Part shown: positions 21,695-34,153 of the stretch, one piece after another
Layout: each line of letters starts with the position of its first letter
How positions within the stretch are numbered: position 1 is the stretch's first letter
NCBI RefSeq assembly: GCF_012910955.1
Contig: NZ_WTVQ01000011.1
Coordinates: 1-64,000 of the forward strand
DNA length: 64,000 bases
Direction: 5' to 3'
DNA from: Aromatoleum diolicum
GTDB taxonomy: Bacteria; Pseudomonadota; Gammaproteobacteria; Burkholderiales; Rhodocyclaceae
The notes under the pieces: model-generated
The model's database searches: none
Seen by the model: the letters and a program-made list of their open reading frames with translations, nothing else
What the model was told of the DNA's origin: nothing
Program-made: the position numbers and the translations under genes

Positions 21695-22611
21695 TTGATG
21701 TCCTTGCGCACGTGATAACGAATCCAGATGGCAGTCGCGTTCATGGCCAATGTCATCAGAACCAAGATAAAGCCAGCCGCCGCGGCATTCTGCTGAAAAG
21801 CCTCCTCGGGTCTGGAAGTCCAGTTGAACATCTGGATCGGCATTACAGTGAAGCCCGATTTGAGCCACTCGAAACTCAGCCACGGAAACTCCGGACCGAC
21901 AGGCGACGCGGGTAAGAAAGCAATGAAGGTCAATGCGCCAATCGTAATAATCGGGGCGGTTTCCCCGATAGCTCTCGACATGCCGATGATGACGCCGGTC
22001 AGGATGCCCGGGAGCGAATACGGCACGATGTGATCGCGCGTCACCTGCCAGCGCGTCGCTCCAAGACCGTAGGCCGCCTCACGTATGTGAAGTGGAATGG
22101 AGCGAATTGCCTCACGCGTCGCGACGATGACCACCGGCAGGATCAGCAGTCCTAGGGTAAGCCCCGCGGAGAGGATGCTCTGTCCGAAACCAAAGCCATA
22201 AACAAAGACACCCAGCGCGAGGAGGCCGTAAACGATGGAGGGCACTCCCGCCAGATTTGTTACGTTAATCTCAATAATGTCCGTGACCAGATTCTTGGAC
22301 GCATATTCCTCGAGATAGATACCCGCAGCGACGCCCAGCGGCACGGCGGAAAGCGCCGTCACAAGCATGACCAGTAGCGAACCTACCCAAGCGGAAAGGA
22401 TACCTGCCTGCGCCGCACGTCGCGACGGGAAATTAGTGAAAAACTCGGGAGTCAAGCGCTCCCAACCCGTGTAGGCCATCTGCACAAATAGTGCGAGAAA
22501 GGTCAACACGCCAAGCAGCAACGCGAGGAAACCCGCGATTGCGAAGATGAGATCCCACCGTTTGTTGCGCTGAATGATCTTCCGGATGACCGGGATATCG
22601 GCGGAGTTCAT
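21688..22611 (-). CDS. pstA: Phosphate ABC transporter permease PstA
   Basis: Inner-membrane permease half of the Pst importer. It has 307 residues from the ATG at 22611 ([13 protein letters not shown]), with AGAGGA upstream; the start is 11 bp after the pstC stop. Six transmembrane segments are predicted. The ATPase-coupling loop [20 protein letters not shown] and the following [19 protein letters not shown] are typical of PstA. Confidence 0.95.
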   Translation of the reverse strand: MNSADIPVIRKIIQRNKRWDLIFAIAGFLALLLGVLTFLALFVQMAYTGWERLTPEFFTNFPSRRAAQAGILSAWVGSLLVMLVTALSAVPLGVAAGIYLEEYASKNLVTDIIEINVTNLAGVPSIVYGLLALGVFVYGFGFGQSILSAGLTLGLLILPVVIVATREAIRSIPLHIREAAYGLGATRWQVTRDHIVPYSLPGILTGVIIGMSRAIGETAPIITIGALTFIAFLPASPVGPEFPWLSFEWLKSGFTVMPIQMFNWTSRPEEAFQQNAAAAGFILVLMTLAMNATAIWIRYHVRKDIKW

Positions 22612-22622
22612 TGGCCGTCCTC

Positions 22623-23573
22623 TCAATAAGCTTCGCGGTAGCGACGCCGCAAGACGTGCCCGACAAGGTTAAGCGACAACGTCATAAGCATGAGACTCAG
22701 GCCCGCGGCAAAAATCGACTGATAGCCAATGGAGCCGTGCGGCAAGTCTCCGAGAGCAACCTGGACGATGTAGGCCGAAATCGTCTGAGCCGACTCAAGC
22801 GGATTCAGCGTGAAGTTGGGCTGCATGCCTGCAGCGACAGCAACGATCATCGTCTCGCCGACGGCACGCGATATCCCAAGAATATAGGCTGACAAAATAC
22901 CCGATAGCGCGGCGGGCATCACCACACGCAATGCAGTCTGAAGCTTGGTGCCTCCCATCGCATACGAACCTTCGCGCATGTTCATGGGTACGGCCCGCAT
23001 GGCATCCTCAGCCAGCGAACTGACATAAGGAATGATTGCGATGCCCATGACGATGCCGGCGCCCAGCATGTTGAACCCTGACAGACCCGGAATCAGAAGT
23101 TGCAGCATCGGGATGACCACAGTGAGCGCAAAGTAGCCGTAAACAATAGTGGGTATGCCGCCGAGCAGCTCAAGGAAGGGTTTGACGATTTCGCGCACGG
23201 CCGGCCTGGCAAATTCCGACAGATAGATGGCAATCGTCGTCCCCAGTGGGATAGCCACGATAAGGGCCACCAAGGACGTCGTAAGGGTTCCTGCCAGTAA
23301 CGGGAGAATGCCGTAGTGCGGATCGGCGAACAGCGGCGTCCACATCGTGTCCGTCAGGAACGACCAAAGGGGCACAGTCTCAAAGAAATGATAGGACTCG
23401 CTAACGAGCACCCAGATGATGCCAACCGTGGTCAGCACAGAGACACTCGCCGCACCGAAGAGCAGCATCTCGATGAAGCGCTCCTTGAAGTGACGCAGTG
23501 CTTTCTTCGCTAGCCTGTCACTAACAACGAGCGGTGGCAACGATGCCGCTGACGCAGAGCTCGGGGTATTCAT
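22623..23573 (-). CDS. pstC: Phosphate ABC transporter permease PstC
   Basis: Partner permease of PstA. It has 316 residues from the ATG at 23573 (MNTPSSASAAS); another ATG at 23582 would add three residues, and the choice is uncertain. It has a hydrophilic N-terminus, then six membrane helices. Family motifs are ELLGGIPTIVYGYFAL, REGSYAMGGTKLQTALRVVM (coupling loop) and AYILGISRAVGETMIV. A strong hairpin terminator precedes it, between pstS and this gene. Confidence 0.95.
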   Translation of the reverse strand: MNTPSSASAASLPPLVVSDRLAKKALRHFKERFIEMLLFGAASVSVLTTVGIIWVLVSESYHFFETVPLWSFLTDTMWTPLFADPHYGILPLLAGTLTTSLVALIVAIPLGTTIAIYLSEFARPAVREIVKPFLELLGGIPTIVYGYFALTVVIPMLQLLIPGLSGFNMLGAGIVMGIAIIPYVSSLAEDAMRAVPMNMREGSYAMGGTKLQTALRVVMPAALSGILSAYILGISRAVGETMIVAVAAGMQPNFTLNPLESAQTISAYIVQVALGDLPHGSIGYQSIFAAGLSLMLMTLSLNLVGHVLRRRYREAY

Positions 23574-23599
23574 TTCTCGCATTCGTCGCCCAGGGAACT

Positions 23600-23634
23600 A
23601 AAAAACCGGCGCACGGGCTGTGACCCGTGCACCG
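23600..23634 (-). terminator. Intercistronic terminator between pstS and pstC
   Basis: On the minus strand an 11-bp stem, CGGTGCACGGG / CCCGTGCGCCG (one T-G wobble), with a 6-nt loop is followed by GTTTTTT. It is a complete intrinsic terminator inside the operon, 5 bp after the pstS stop. Partial read-through would make more PstS than permease, as is known for many binding-protein operons. Confidence 0.85.
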
Positions 23635-23639
23635 CGGAG

Positions 23640-24632
23640 TTATAGCTTTGCTTCGCGCGCCAAGAGCGACTCGATGGTGACGCCAATCTCGGCCTCGCCA
23701 CCAAACACCGTTCCGAGCTTCTTCTTGCTGACATGTTCAAGCGCGGTCTCGTAGGCCTTTGCCGGCAGGGGTACGTACTTGACTTCAGTGGCGAGCTTGC
23801 TGGCATTCTTCATGTAGTAGGTGACGAAATCACGTACTTCCTGCTTCTCCAGCGATTTCTCGCTGACGTAGATGAAGATCGGGCGCGACAGCGGATTGTA
23901 GGAACCATCGAGCACCGCCGCCGGGGCCGGCTGAACGGCCGTTCCTTGCTTATTCACGATCGACACGGCTTTCAGCTTGCCCTGGTTCTCGGCATAGTAT
24001 GCGTAGCCAAAATAACCGATCGCATTCACATCACGCGAAACGCCCTGAACCAGCACGTTGTCGTCTTCGGACGCAGTGTAATCGCCACGCGACGACTTCG
24101 CCTTGCCGACAACCGCCTCCGTAAAGTAATCGAAAGTTCCCGAATCGGAGCCGGCCCCGAAGAGCTTCAGCGGCGCATCGGGGAACGACGCGTCGACCTG
24201 CTTCCAGCTAGTGATCTTGCCTTGCGCATCAGGCTCCCACATCTTCTTTAGCTGCTCGACGGTAAGTTGCTTGATGAAGGCATTTTTCGGATTGATGACG
24301 ACAGTCAGTGCGTCGAAGGCGACCGGCAACTCGACGTATTTGATGCCGGCCTGCGCGCAGGCCTCCATTTCCTTCTTCAGGATCGGGCGCGATGCATCGG
24401 CAACATCAATCTCGCCACGACAGAATTTCTTGAATCCGCCGCCAGTACCGGAGATGCCGACGGTTACCTGGACGGCACCCTTCATCGATTTCTGGAAATC
24501 TTCGGCAACGGCCTCGGTAACCGGAAACACGGTACTCGAACCATCCACTTTGACCACAGACGCGGCTTGTGCGGCGTGCGCACCCAAGGCGAGAAGAGCA
24601 GCCGCAACGACTGTCTGCGTGAAACTGGACAT
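23640..24632 (-). CDS. pstS: Periplasmic phosphate-binding protein PstS
   Basis: Captures phosphate in the periplasm for PstCAB. It has 330 residues with a Sec signal peptide (MSSFTQTVVAAALLALGAHA, cleavage near AQA-ASVV). The mature start VVKVDGSSTVFPVTEAVAED is the family phosphate-binding segment (Ser-Ser-Thr), and GISGTGGGFKKFCRGEID and SDSGTFDYF supply further ligands. It belongs to the longer PstS form common in Proteobacteria. A degenerate PHO box lies about 146-163 bp upstream. Confidence 0.96.
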   Translation of the reverse strand: MSSFTQTVVAAALLALGAHAAQAASVVKVDGSSTVFPVTEAVAEDFQKSMKGAVQVTVGISGTGGGFKKFCRGEIDVADASRPILKKEMEACAQAGIKYVELPVAFDALTVVINPKNAFIKQLTVEQLKKMWEPDAQGKITSWKQVDASFPDAPLKLFGAGSDSGTFDYFTEAVVGKAKSSRGDYTASEDDNVLVQGVSRDVNAIGYFGYAYYAENQGKLKAVSIVNKQGTAVQPAPAAVLDGSYNPLSRPIFIYVSEKSLEKQEVRDFVTYYMKNASKLATEVKYVPLPAKAYETALEHVSKKKLGTVFGGEAEIGVTIESLLAREAKL

Positions 24633-24777
24633 ATTGAATCTCCTAGCGAATGAACGTTACCGATTCCGAAATGAGGCGACCTTGTTCTTACAGCCAAGAC
24701 CCGATGCTGATGCGAGAAGGATCACACCGACATCGGATCCCGGACGCTTTCGAACTCAAGAACTTTAGATCACACAC

Positions 24778-24795
24778 ATTTCAGGAATGTGACAA
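24778..24795 (-). promoter_or_regulatory. Candidate PHO box upstream of pstS
   Basis: The minus strand reads TTGTCAC-ATTC-CTGAAAT: two 7-bp units spaced by 4 bp, each matching the CTGTCAT half-site at about 5 of 7 positions. This is the layout recognised by PhoB. It lies 15 bp beyond the glmM stop and about 146 bp before the pstS ATG. The match is degenerate. Confidence 0.4.
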
Positions 24796-24809
24796 TTCAC
24801 AAAGCTAGA

Positions 24810-26171
24810 TTACCGAACGGCTCCGACGGCACCTTCAATCCTCTCTGCAATACCGCGCGCGAGACGCTCCACCTCGACACCGTCCTGCCCCTCCACCATC
24901 ACGCGCAACAATGGCTCCGTGCCCGAGGGGCGCAGCAATACACGCCCCCGGCTACCGAGACACACCTCAGCTTCCTTGCGGGCGGATTCTATCCCCTCAT
25001 GCGAGCGCCAGTCGAAATCCGCAGGCAGTCGCACATTGATGAGTCTCTGCGGATAAAAGTCGAGATCGGAACAGGCCTGCGCAAGGGTCCCAGCCCCCTG
25101 CTTCAGCGCGGCAAGCACCTGCAGTGCTGAAACGATGCCATCACCCGTCGTATGCTTATCCAAACAGATGATATGTCCGGAATTCTCGCCGCCGAGCTTC
25201 CAGCCACGCTCGTATAGCATTTCAAGCACATAACGGTCTCCAACCTGAGCCCGTGCAAACGGCACGCCGAGGCGGCCAATTGCGTGCTCGAAGCCCAAGT
25301 TGCTCATCAACGTGCCGACCACGCCGTCGAGGCAGCCCTTTGCCTTGCGCGCCGCAGCGATGACGTAAAGCAACTTGTCGCCATCGTAGATCGCGCCGGC
25401 GCCGTCGACCATCATGACGCGGTCGCCGTCGCCGTCCAGCGCAATCCCCATATCCGCTTCATTGGCAAGCACGGCATCCCGCAGGGATTCCGGAGACGTT
25501 GCGCCGCAGCGGTCATTGATATTCAGCCCATTCGGCTCAACCCCGACGGCAACGACTTCCGCCCCCAGTTCGTGAAAGACGTTGGGGGCAATGTGGTAAG
25601 CAGCTCCATTCGCACAATCGAGTGCGATCTTCAGTCCGCGCAGATCGAGCTCATTGGGAAAAGTGCTCTTGCAGAATTCAACATAACGACCTGCGGCGTC
25701 CCCTATGCGGCGCGCCTTGCCCAGATTTGCCGATTCCGCGCACCCCATCGGCTGATCGACACGGGCCTCGATTTCCTCTTCGACCGCATCCGGCAGCTTC
25801 GTGCCATGAGCCGAGAAAAATTTTATTCCGTTATCATAGTAAGGATTGTGCGACGCCGAAATAACGACGCCCGCCTGGAGTCGCAAGGCTCTCGTCAGAT
25901 AGGCGACGGCAGGCGTAGGAACCGGGCCCGCCAGCATGACATCGACACCGGCCGCCGCAAATCCCGCCTCAAGTGCCGCCTCAAGCATGTAACCGGAAAT
26001 CCGCGTGTCCTTTCCGATCAGGATTGCTGGGCGCTCGCCGCGCGGCAATTGTTCGCGTGCAACCAGCGTAACGCCGGCCGCGAACCCCAGACGCATGACG
26101 AAATCGGGGGTAATAGTGGAGTCCCCAACCCTGCCCCGCACACCGTCGGTGCCAAAATACTTGCGAGCCAT
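24810..26171 (-). CDS. glmM: Phosphoglucosamine mutase
   Basis: Converts glucosamine 6-phosphate to glucosamine 1-phosphate for peptidoglycan and LPS precursors. It has 453 residues. It begins [16 protein letters not shown], the family signature. The catalytic phosphoserine loop is [17 protein letters not shown], the Mg2+ loop is [13 protein letters not shown], and the sugar- and phosphate-binding segments are [12 protein letters not shown] and [15 protein letters not shown]. folP lies 68 bp upstream in the same direction, the usual ftsH-folP-glmM cluster. Confidence 0.97.
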   Translation of the reverse strand: MARKYFGTDGVRGRVGDSTITPDFVMRLGFAAGVTLVAREQLPRGERPAILIGKDTRISGYMLEAALEAGFAAAGVDVMLAGPVPTPAVAYLTRALRLQAGVVISASHNPYYDNGIKFFSAHGTKLPDAVEEEIEARVDQPMGCAESANLGKARRIGDAAGRYVEFCKSTFPNELDLRGLKIALDCANGAAYHIAPNVFHELGAEVVAVGVEPNGLNINDRCGATSPESLRDAVLANEADMGIALDGDGDRVMMVDGAGAIYDGDKLLYVIAAARKAKGCLDGVVGTLMSNLGFEHAIGRLGVPFARAQVGDRYVLEMLYERGWKLGGENSGHIICLDKHTTGDGIVSALQVLAALKQGAGTLAQACSDLDFYPQRLINVRLPADFDWRSHEGIESARKEAEVCLGSRGRVLLRPSGTEPLLRVMVEGQDGVEVERLARGIAERIEGAVGAVR

Positions 26172-26239
26172 TTCGCTTCCCGTTAATTCGAAAAGACTTA
26201 ATTATCGCATCAACGCGGTGCCATGCTGCACGGATCGAA

Positions 26240-27073
26240 TCAGTTTGCGCGAAACTCCACCGCCTCCCAGACAGCAAGTGCGTCGCGCGTTTGTGCCACA
26301 TCATGCACGCGCACAATCCTGGCGCCGCGCTGAACCGCGATCAGCGCGGCTGCTACACTAGCCGCCTGACGCTCACTCGCCGACCGGCCTGTAATCGCCC
26401 CGAGCATTGACTTCCGCGACACGCCGATGAGCACCGGCAGGCCCGTTGCAGCAAAGCGATCCATCGCACGCATCAGGTCCAGGTTATGCTCGAGCGTTTT
26501 GCCAAAGCCAAATCCAGGATCGAGCACGATACGCTCGGCATCGACACCGCATCCCGTGATTCGGCGCACCTGATCGCTGAGAAAACGGAGCACATCGGAC
26601 ACCACGTCAAGGTATTGCGGATCAGACTGCATACTGCGAGGTTCTCCCTGCATGTGCATTACACACAGCGCAGCATCGGATCCAAGCACCGCATCGACCG
26701 CGCCGGGCGCGCGAAAGGCGTTGATGTCATTGATCAGGCTTGCTCCGGCAGCCAATGCAGCGCGCATCACGCTTGGTTTCACCGTATCAACGGACACGGG
26801 CACCGGCCAACTGGCAAGACGTTCAATCAGCGGAATCACCCGATCAAGTTCTTCTTGTTCCGACACCGACTCCGACCCTGGACGGGTCGATTCGCCTCCG
26901 ACATCGAGCAGGTGAGCCCCGTCGGCGACGGCCTGTTCTGCCCGGCGAAGGGCTGCATCAACGTCGTGCCCCAAGCCGTCGCCCGAAAAGGAATCGGGTG
27001 TCACATTAATGATCGCCATGATGCGGGGTCGATCAAGCTCTACACGGAACCGACCGCATTTCAAAACCTGCAT
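26240..27073 (-). CDS. folP: Dihydropteroate synthase
   Basis: Condenses p-aminobenzoate with hydroxymethyl-dihydropterin diphosphate in folate synthesis. It has 277 residues from the ATG at 27073 (MQVLKCGRFRVEL), with GGGAG upstream. The frame extends back to 27130, but that stretch crosses a terminator hairpin. Signatures are IMAIINVTPDSFSGDG, LLDVGGESTRPGS, NDINAFR and IGVSRKSMLG. The gene starts only 10 bp after a terminator-like hairpin that follows ftsH. Confidence 0.95.
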   Translation of the reverse strand: MQVLKCGRFRVELDRPRIMAIINVTPDSFSGDGLGHDVDAALRRAEQAVADGAHLLDVGGESTRPGSESVSEQEELDRVIPLIERLASWPVPVSVDTVKPSVMRAALAAGASLINDINAFRAPGAVDAVLGSDAALCVMHMQGEPRSMQSDPQYLDVVSDVLRFLSDQVRRITGCGVDAERIVLDPGFGFGKTLEHNLDLMRAMDRFAATGLPVLIGVSRKSMLGAITGRSASERQAASVAAALIAVQRGARIVRVHDVAQTRDALAVWEAVEFRAN

Positions 27074-27082
27074 AGGGAGCTC

Positions 27083-27118
27083 CCAAAAATGAATCGGGCC
27101 GACTTTAGTCGGCCCGAT
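27083..27118 (-). terminator. Terminator between ftsH and folP
   Basis: A 12-bp perfect inverted repeat (ATCGGGCCGACT / AGTCGGCCCGAT, two central bases) is followed on the minus strand by TCATTTTTGG. It begins 24 bp after the ftsH stop and ends 10 bp before the folP ATG. It could stop ftsH transcription or modulate read-through into folP-glmM. Confidence 0.65.
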
Positions 27119-27142
27119 TAGAAACGTCATTCTGTTGATTGG

Positions 27143-29038
27143 TCAGGCCACCGGCGCGGCCGCAGTCGGTGCCGCACCGGGGGCATCGTCATCGCGCGAA
27201 CGCCGCGGCGGTTGCGATGTCGGCTTGGGCGCTCGGGGCGGACGGCCAGCCATGATGTCATTGAGCTGATCGGCATCAAGGGTTTCCCACTCCAGCAGAG
27301 CGTGCGTCATCGCTTCGATCTTGTCACTGTTTTCCTCGATCAACCGGCGCGCCAGCGCATATTGTTGGTCAATGATGCGGCGAATCTCGGCATCGACCTT
27401 CTGCATCGTCGCTTCGGATACATTCCGATGCGTGGTGACTTGGCGGCCGAGGAAAATCTCCCCTTCCTCCTCCCCATATACCATAGGACCAAGATTATCG
27501 GACATGCCCCACTGGGTCACCATACGGCGCGCCAGATCGGTTGCCCGCTGGAAGTCGTTCGAAGCACCGGTAGTCATCTGCTTCATGAAGATCTCTTCAC
27601 AGATACGCCCACCGAACAACACCGCGATGGTTTGCAGCAGGCGATCACGATCCTGGCTATAACGGTCGGTCTCCGGTAGCTGCATCGTCACACCCAAGGC
27701 ACGGCCGCGCGGAATGATCGTGACCTTGTGCACCGGGTCGGTCTTGTCCAGTAGCTTCGCAACCACCGCATGGCCCGACTCATGGTAAGCGGTATTACGG
27801 CGCTCTTCTTCGGGCATGACCATGGAACGGCGCTCGGAGCCCATCATGATTTTGTCCTTGGCACGCTCAAAGTCCTCCATGTCGACCAGGCGCTTGCTGC
27901 CGCGAGCGGCAAACAACGCAGCCTCATTGACGAGGTTGGCGAGATCGGCACCCGAGAAGCCCGGAGTACCTCGTGCGAGGACAACCGGCTCCACATCGGG
28001 GGCGATCGGCACCTTGCGCATATGGACCTTGAGGATCTGCTCACGGCCGCGGATATCCGGCAAAGGCACAACGACCTGGCGGTCGAAGCGGCCGGGACGC
28101 AACAGGGCAGGATCGAGCACGTCCGGACGGTTCGTCGCGGCAATCACGATCACGCCGGTCGTGCCCTCGAAGCCGTCCATTTCGACCAGCAGCTGATTGA
28201 GTGTCTGCTCACGCTCGTCGTTACCGCCGCCCATGCCGGCGCCGCGCTGACGGCCGACGGCATCGATTTCATCAATGAAGATGATGCAAGGGGCATGCTT
28301 CTTCGCCTGCTCGAACATGTCGCGGACGCGCGCTGCACCGACACCGACAAACATCTCGACGAAATCCGAACCGGAAATGGAAAAGAACGGCACCTTGGCT
28401 TCGCCCGCGATGGCCTTCGCAAGCAGCGTCTTACCCGTTCCCGGCGATCCAACCATCAGCACGCCCTTAGGGATATGACCACCGAGCTTTTGAAACTTGG
28501 ACGGATCACGCAAGAAGTCCACCAGTTCGGAAACTTCCTCCTTGGCTTCGTCGCAGCCCGCAACATCGGCGAAGGACAACGAGTTCGCCGACTCGTCAAG
28601 CATCCGCGCCTTCGATTTGCCGAACGAGAATGCGCCACCACGGCCGCCGCCCTGCATCTGGCGCATGAAGAAGACCCACACACCAATCAGCAACAGCATC
28701 GGGAACCAGGATACGAAGATGCTCATCAGGAAAGACTGCTCTTCTTCCGGCTTGGCCGCGTTGACGGCAACACCCGCGCGCATCAGATCGGACACCATCC
28801 AGATGTCTTGCACGCCCGGGGTGTAAACCGTGATCTGTCGCCCCTCCTGGGTGGTCGCGCGCACCAGCCGTCCATCGACCGTCGCCTTGGCAATACGCCC
28901 CGCCTTTGCCTCTTCGAGGAACTGCGAGTACTCCATCGTATTGGTCGAGACCTGCCGCGAATTGAACTGGTTGAACACCGTCATCAGCACTACGCCGATA
29001 ACCATCCAGATCGCGAGATTCTTGAAGAGATTATTCAA
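27143..29038 (-). CDS. ftsH: ATP-dependent zinc metalloprotease FtsH
   Basis: Membrane-anchored AAA+ protease for misfolded membrane proteins and short-lived regulators such as sigma-32 and LpxC (known for the family). It has 631 residues. The start codon is TTG at 29038, with AAGGAA six to seven bases upstream. Two N-terminal membrane segments flank a periplasmic domain. The AAA module has Walker [19 protein letters not shown], Walker [13 protein letters not shown] and [23 protein letters not shown]. The zinc site is [12 protein letters not shown]. The C-terminus is Pro/Ala rich. rlmE lies 142 bp upstream, with a promoter-like TAGAAT between them. Confidence 0.97.
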   Translation of the reverse strand: MNNLFKNLAIWMVIGVVLMTVFNQFNSRQVSTNTMEYSQFLEEAKAGRIAKATVDGRLVRATTQEGRQITVYTPGVQDIWMVSDLMRAGVAVNAAKPEEEQSFLMSIFVSWFPMLLLIGVWVFFMRQMQGGGRGGAFSFGKSKARMLDESANSLSFADVAGCDEAKEEVSELVDFLRDPSKFQKLGGHIPKGVLMVGSPGTGKTLLAKAIAGEAKVPFFSISGSDFVEMFVGVGAARVRDMFEQAKKHAPCIIFIDEIDAVGRQRGAGMGGGNDEREQTLNQLLVEMDGFEGTTGVIVIAATNRPDVLDPALLRPGRFDRQVVVPLPDIRGREQILKVHMRKVPIAPDVEPVVLARGTPGFSGADLANLVNEAALFAARGSKRLVDMEDFERAKDKIMMGSERRSMVMPEEERRNTAYHESGHAVVAKLLDKTDPVHKVTIIPRGRALGVTMQLPETDRYSQDRDRLLQTIAVLFGGRICEEIFMKQMTTGASNDFQRATDLARRMVTQWGMSDNLGPMVYGEEEGEIFLGRQVTTHRNVSEATMQKVDAEIRRIIDQQYALARRLIEENSDKIEAMTHALLEWETLDADQLNDIMAGRPPRAPKPTSQPPRRSRDDDAPGAAPTAAAPVA

Positions 29039-29081
29039 CTTCGTTCCTTATAAGCCCGACTGGGCGGCAAAACATTGACCC

Positions 29082-29111
29082 ATTCTAGTTGTGAACGTTC
29101 CGTTGCGTAAA
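29082..29111 (-). promoter_or_regulatory. Possible sigma-70 promoter of ftsH
   Basis: On the minus strand, TTTACG (29111-29106) and TAGAAT (29087-29082) are separated by 18 bp. The -10 matches 5 of 6 consensus bases. A transcript from here would have a leader of about 37 nt before the TTG start. No sigma-32 element was recognised at this gene. Confidence 0.4.
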
Positions 29112-29180
29112 CCAATCGCGACCATCGGCGAAAGCAATCACGTCTGCGGCAGGTGTCAAAGCCCTGCGCGCGCTCCGCCG

Positions 29181-29804
29181 TCAGTCGGCCTTGCGGCCGA
29201 GCCCCAGCAAGTAAACTTCGGCGCTGCGGTCGCGTGAGGCCTTCGGCTTGCGCACTTGCAAGGACGCGAAGTGGCGCAGAATCTCGCTGCGGAACTCCAT
29301 GAAGCCCGCCCCCTGAAACATTTTGATAAGAAAGCTACCCCCGGGCTTGAGGTGTCGCATGGCGAAATCGAGCGCCAGCTCGCCGAGATATATCGACCGC
29401 GCTTGGTCGGTGGTCTCGATCCCCGACATGTTAGGAGCCATGTCGGAAAGCACGATATCCACCGCGAGCCCCCCCAGACGAGTCTCAAGGTCGCCAAGCA
29501 CCGAGTCATCCTGGAAATCGCCCTGAATAAATTGGACGCCCGGCAACGGCTCAACGGGGAGCAAATCCAATGCAAACACGCGACCACCGCTTCCCGCCCG
29601 TCGAACCGCAACCTGGGTCCACGACCCGGGGGCCGCGCCGAGATCGACGACGACCATGCCCGAGCGTATCAGATGGTCGCGATCATCAATCGCCATGAGC
29701 TTGTACGCTGCACGCGAACGATAGCCTTCGCTCTTGGCGCGCTGGACGTAAGGGTCGTTTACGTGCTCCTGCATCCATGCCTTGCTAGTCTTGGTCCGCT
29801 TCAT
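29181..29804 (-). CDS. rlmE: 23S rRNA (uridine-2'-O-) methyltransferase RlmE
   Basis: Methylates U2552 (E. coli numbering) of 23S rRNA in the large ribosomal subunit. It has 207 residues from the ATG at 29804 ([20 protein letters not shown]). An ATG at 29819 would add MDSTP, and ribosome-site evidence does not decide between them. Signatures are the substrate-binding [18 protein letters not shown] motif [15 protein letters not shown], catalytic SDMAPNMSG and [14 protein letters not shown] (catalytic Lys). It is divergent from yhbY with 39 bp between starts and lies upstream of ftsH, as in many Proteobacteria. Confidence 0.95.
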   Translation of the reverse strand: MKRTKTSKAWMQEHVNDPYVQRAKSEGYRSRAAYKLMAIDDRDHLIRSGMVVVDLGAAPGSWTQVAVRRAGSGGRVFALDLLPVEPLPGVQFIQGDFQDDSVLGDLETRLGGLAVDIVLSDMAPNMSGIETTDQARSIYLGELALDFAMRHLKPGGSFLIKMFQGAGFMEFRSEILRHFASLQVRKPKASRDRSAEVYLLGLGRKAD

Positions 29805-29843
29805 GGGAGTAGAATCCATGCCCCTGAAAGATTTGAGAAAAAA

Positions 29844-30314
29844 ATGATCGAGCTGACCCCCACACACCGGCGTGAGCTGCGCGCCACGGCACACCATCTG
29901 AATCCGGTTGTGAGCATTGCCGGAAACGGCCTGACGCCGGCGGTGCTGGGCGAGATCGAACGTTCGCTGCAAGCCCACGAGCTCATCAAGATCAAGATCC
30001 ACGGCGCAGAACGTGAAGTTCGCGACGAGTTGATGAAAGCCGTCTGCGACGCACTTGACGCATCGCCAGTGCAGCATATTGGCACCATTCTGGTCGTGTG
30101 GCGTCAGCGCCGCGAAGAGGAAACGAAAGCTGCTTCGGCGAAGAATACCGCACCGGCGAATGTCCCCAAGGCCGCGAACGCCAAGTCGGCTCGCGCGTTT
30201 GCAGCAGCAGCCCGTCGCACTGCACTCATCAAGGCGTCGTCGGACAAAAGGCGACTTGCCGCAAAACGCGCAAAGACCTATACACGCAAGTCAGGTCCCG
30301 CTGGCGGCAAATAA
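29844..30314 (+). CDS. yhbY: YhbY-family ribosome-assembly RNA-binding protein, long tail
   Basis: CRM-domain protein expected to bind pre-50S particles. It has 156 residues from the ATG at 29844 ([20 protein letters not shown]), longer than the usual 97 or so. The CRM core is residues 1-95, with [16 protein letters not shown] and [17 protein letters not shown]. The remaining 60 residues form an Ala/Lys/Arg-rich, presumably disordered basic tail ([18 protein letters not shown] and onward), which could add RNA affinity. It is divergent from rlmE and convergent with greA. Confidence 0.92.
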   Translation: MIELTPTHRRELRATAHHLNPVVSIAGNGLTPAVLGEIERSLQAHELIKIKIHGAEREVRDELMKAVCDALDASPVQHIGTILVVWRQRREEETKAASAKNTAPANVPKAANAKSARAFAAAARRTALIKASSDKRRLAAKRAKTYTRKSGPAGGK

Positions 30315-30359
30315 TCCAGCCGCGCGCAACAGACGCACGCGCAATGATCGCGTGCAGCG

Positions 30360-30391
30360 GCGGGCCGCAGGACACCAGGTCCTCGGCCCGC
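30360..30391. terminator. Long hairpin between convergent yhbY and greA
   Basis: GCGGGCCG-(C)-AGGAC and GTCCT-CGGCCCGC pair in a 13-bp stem with one bulged C and a 5-nt loop. It lies in the 84-bp gap between two convergent genes, so a transcription-end role is likely. However, no U-tract follows on either strand, so it is not a standard intrinsic terminator. Confidence 0.5.
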
Positions 30392-30398
30392 ACCAGAT

Positions 30399-30871
30399 TC
30401 ACACGTAGCGCACCTCAATGATTTCGTACTCGCGGACACCACCCGGAGCCTGAACTTCGGCGATATCCCCGGCGTATTTGCCGATCAAGGCCCGTGCGAT
30501 CGGCGAGCTGATGGAAATCTTGTGTTCCTTGATGTCCGCCTCGTCATCGCCGACGATTTGATACGTCACGGACTGCCCGGAATCCATATCCTCCAGCTGC
30601 ACGGTCGCGCCAAACACGCAGCGACCGTCTGCATCCAGCAGCCGCGGATCGATGATCTGCGCATTCGATATCTTGCCTTCGAGCTCCTTGATACGCCCCT
30701 CGACGAAGCCTTGACGTTCCTTGGCGGCATCGTACTCGGCATTCTCCGATAGGTCGCCATGGGAACGCGCTTCGGCGATGGCCGCAATCACGCTGGGTCG
30801 TTCAACCGTTTTAAGCTTGTGCAATTCCATGCGGAGTTGCTCCGCTCCGGTCACGGTAAGTGGGGTCTTAT

Positions 30872-30875
<4 letters not shown>
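30399..30875 (-). CDS. greA: Transcription elongation factor GreA
   Basis: Rescues backtracked RNA polymerase by stimulating transcript cleavage. It has 158 residues, the family length. The N-terminal coiled-coil finger includes the acidic tip in [20 protein letters not shown] (Asp and Glu), and the C-terminal FKBP-like domain includes [18 protein letters not shown]. Its ATG overlaps the carB stop as ATGA, so it is translationally coupled to carB. Confidence 0.97.
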
Positions 30876-34099
<3,224 letters not shown>

Positions 34100-34125
34100 T
34101 GCCTAACCTCGGTCTTGCGTTGAAG

Positions 34126-34147
34126 AGCGGCAGCACGGGCTGCCGCT
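34126..34147 (-). other. Intercistronic hairpin between carA and carB
   Basis: A perfect 9-bp stem AGCGGCAGC / GCTGCCGCT with a 4-nt loop lies in the short carA-carB gap. No U-tract follows, so mRNA stabilisation or processing is more plausible than termination. Confidence 0.55.
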
Positions 34148-34153
34148 TGCGAA

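Noticed and set aside
27770-29053. Antisense open frame of 427 codons opposite ftsH
   Set aside because: It mirrors the ftsH codons, and its His/Arg/Leu-rich composition is typical of antisense shadows. ftsH itself is unambiguous.
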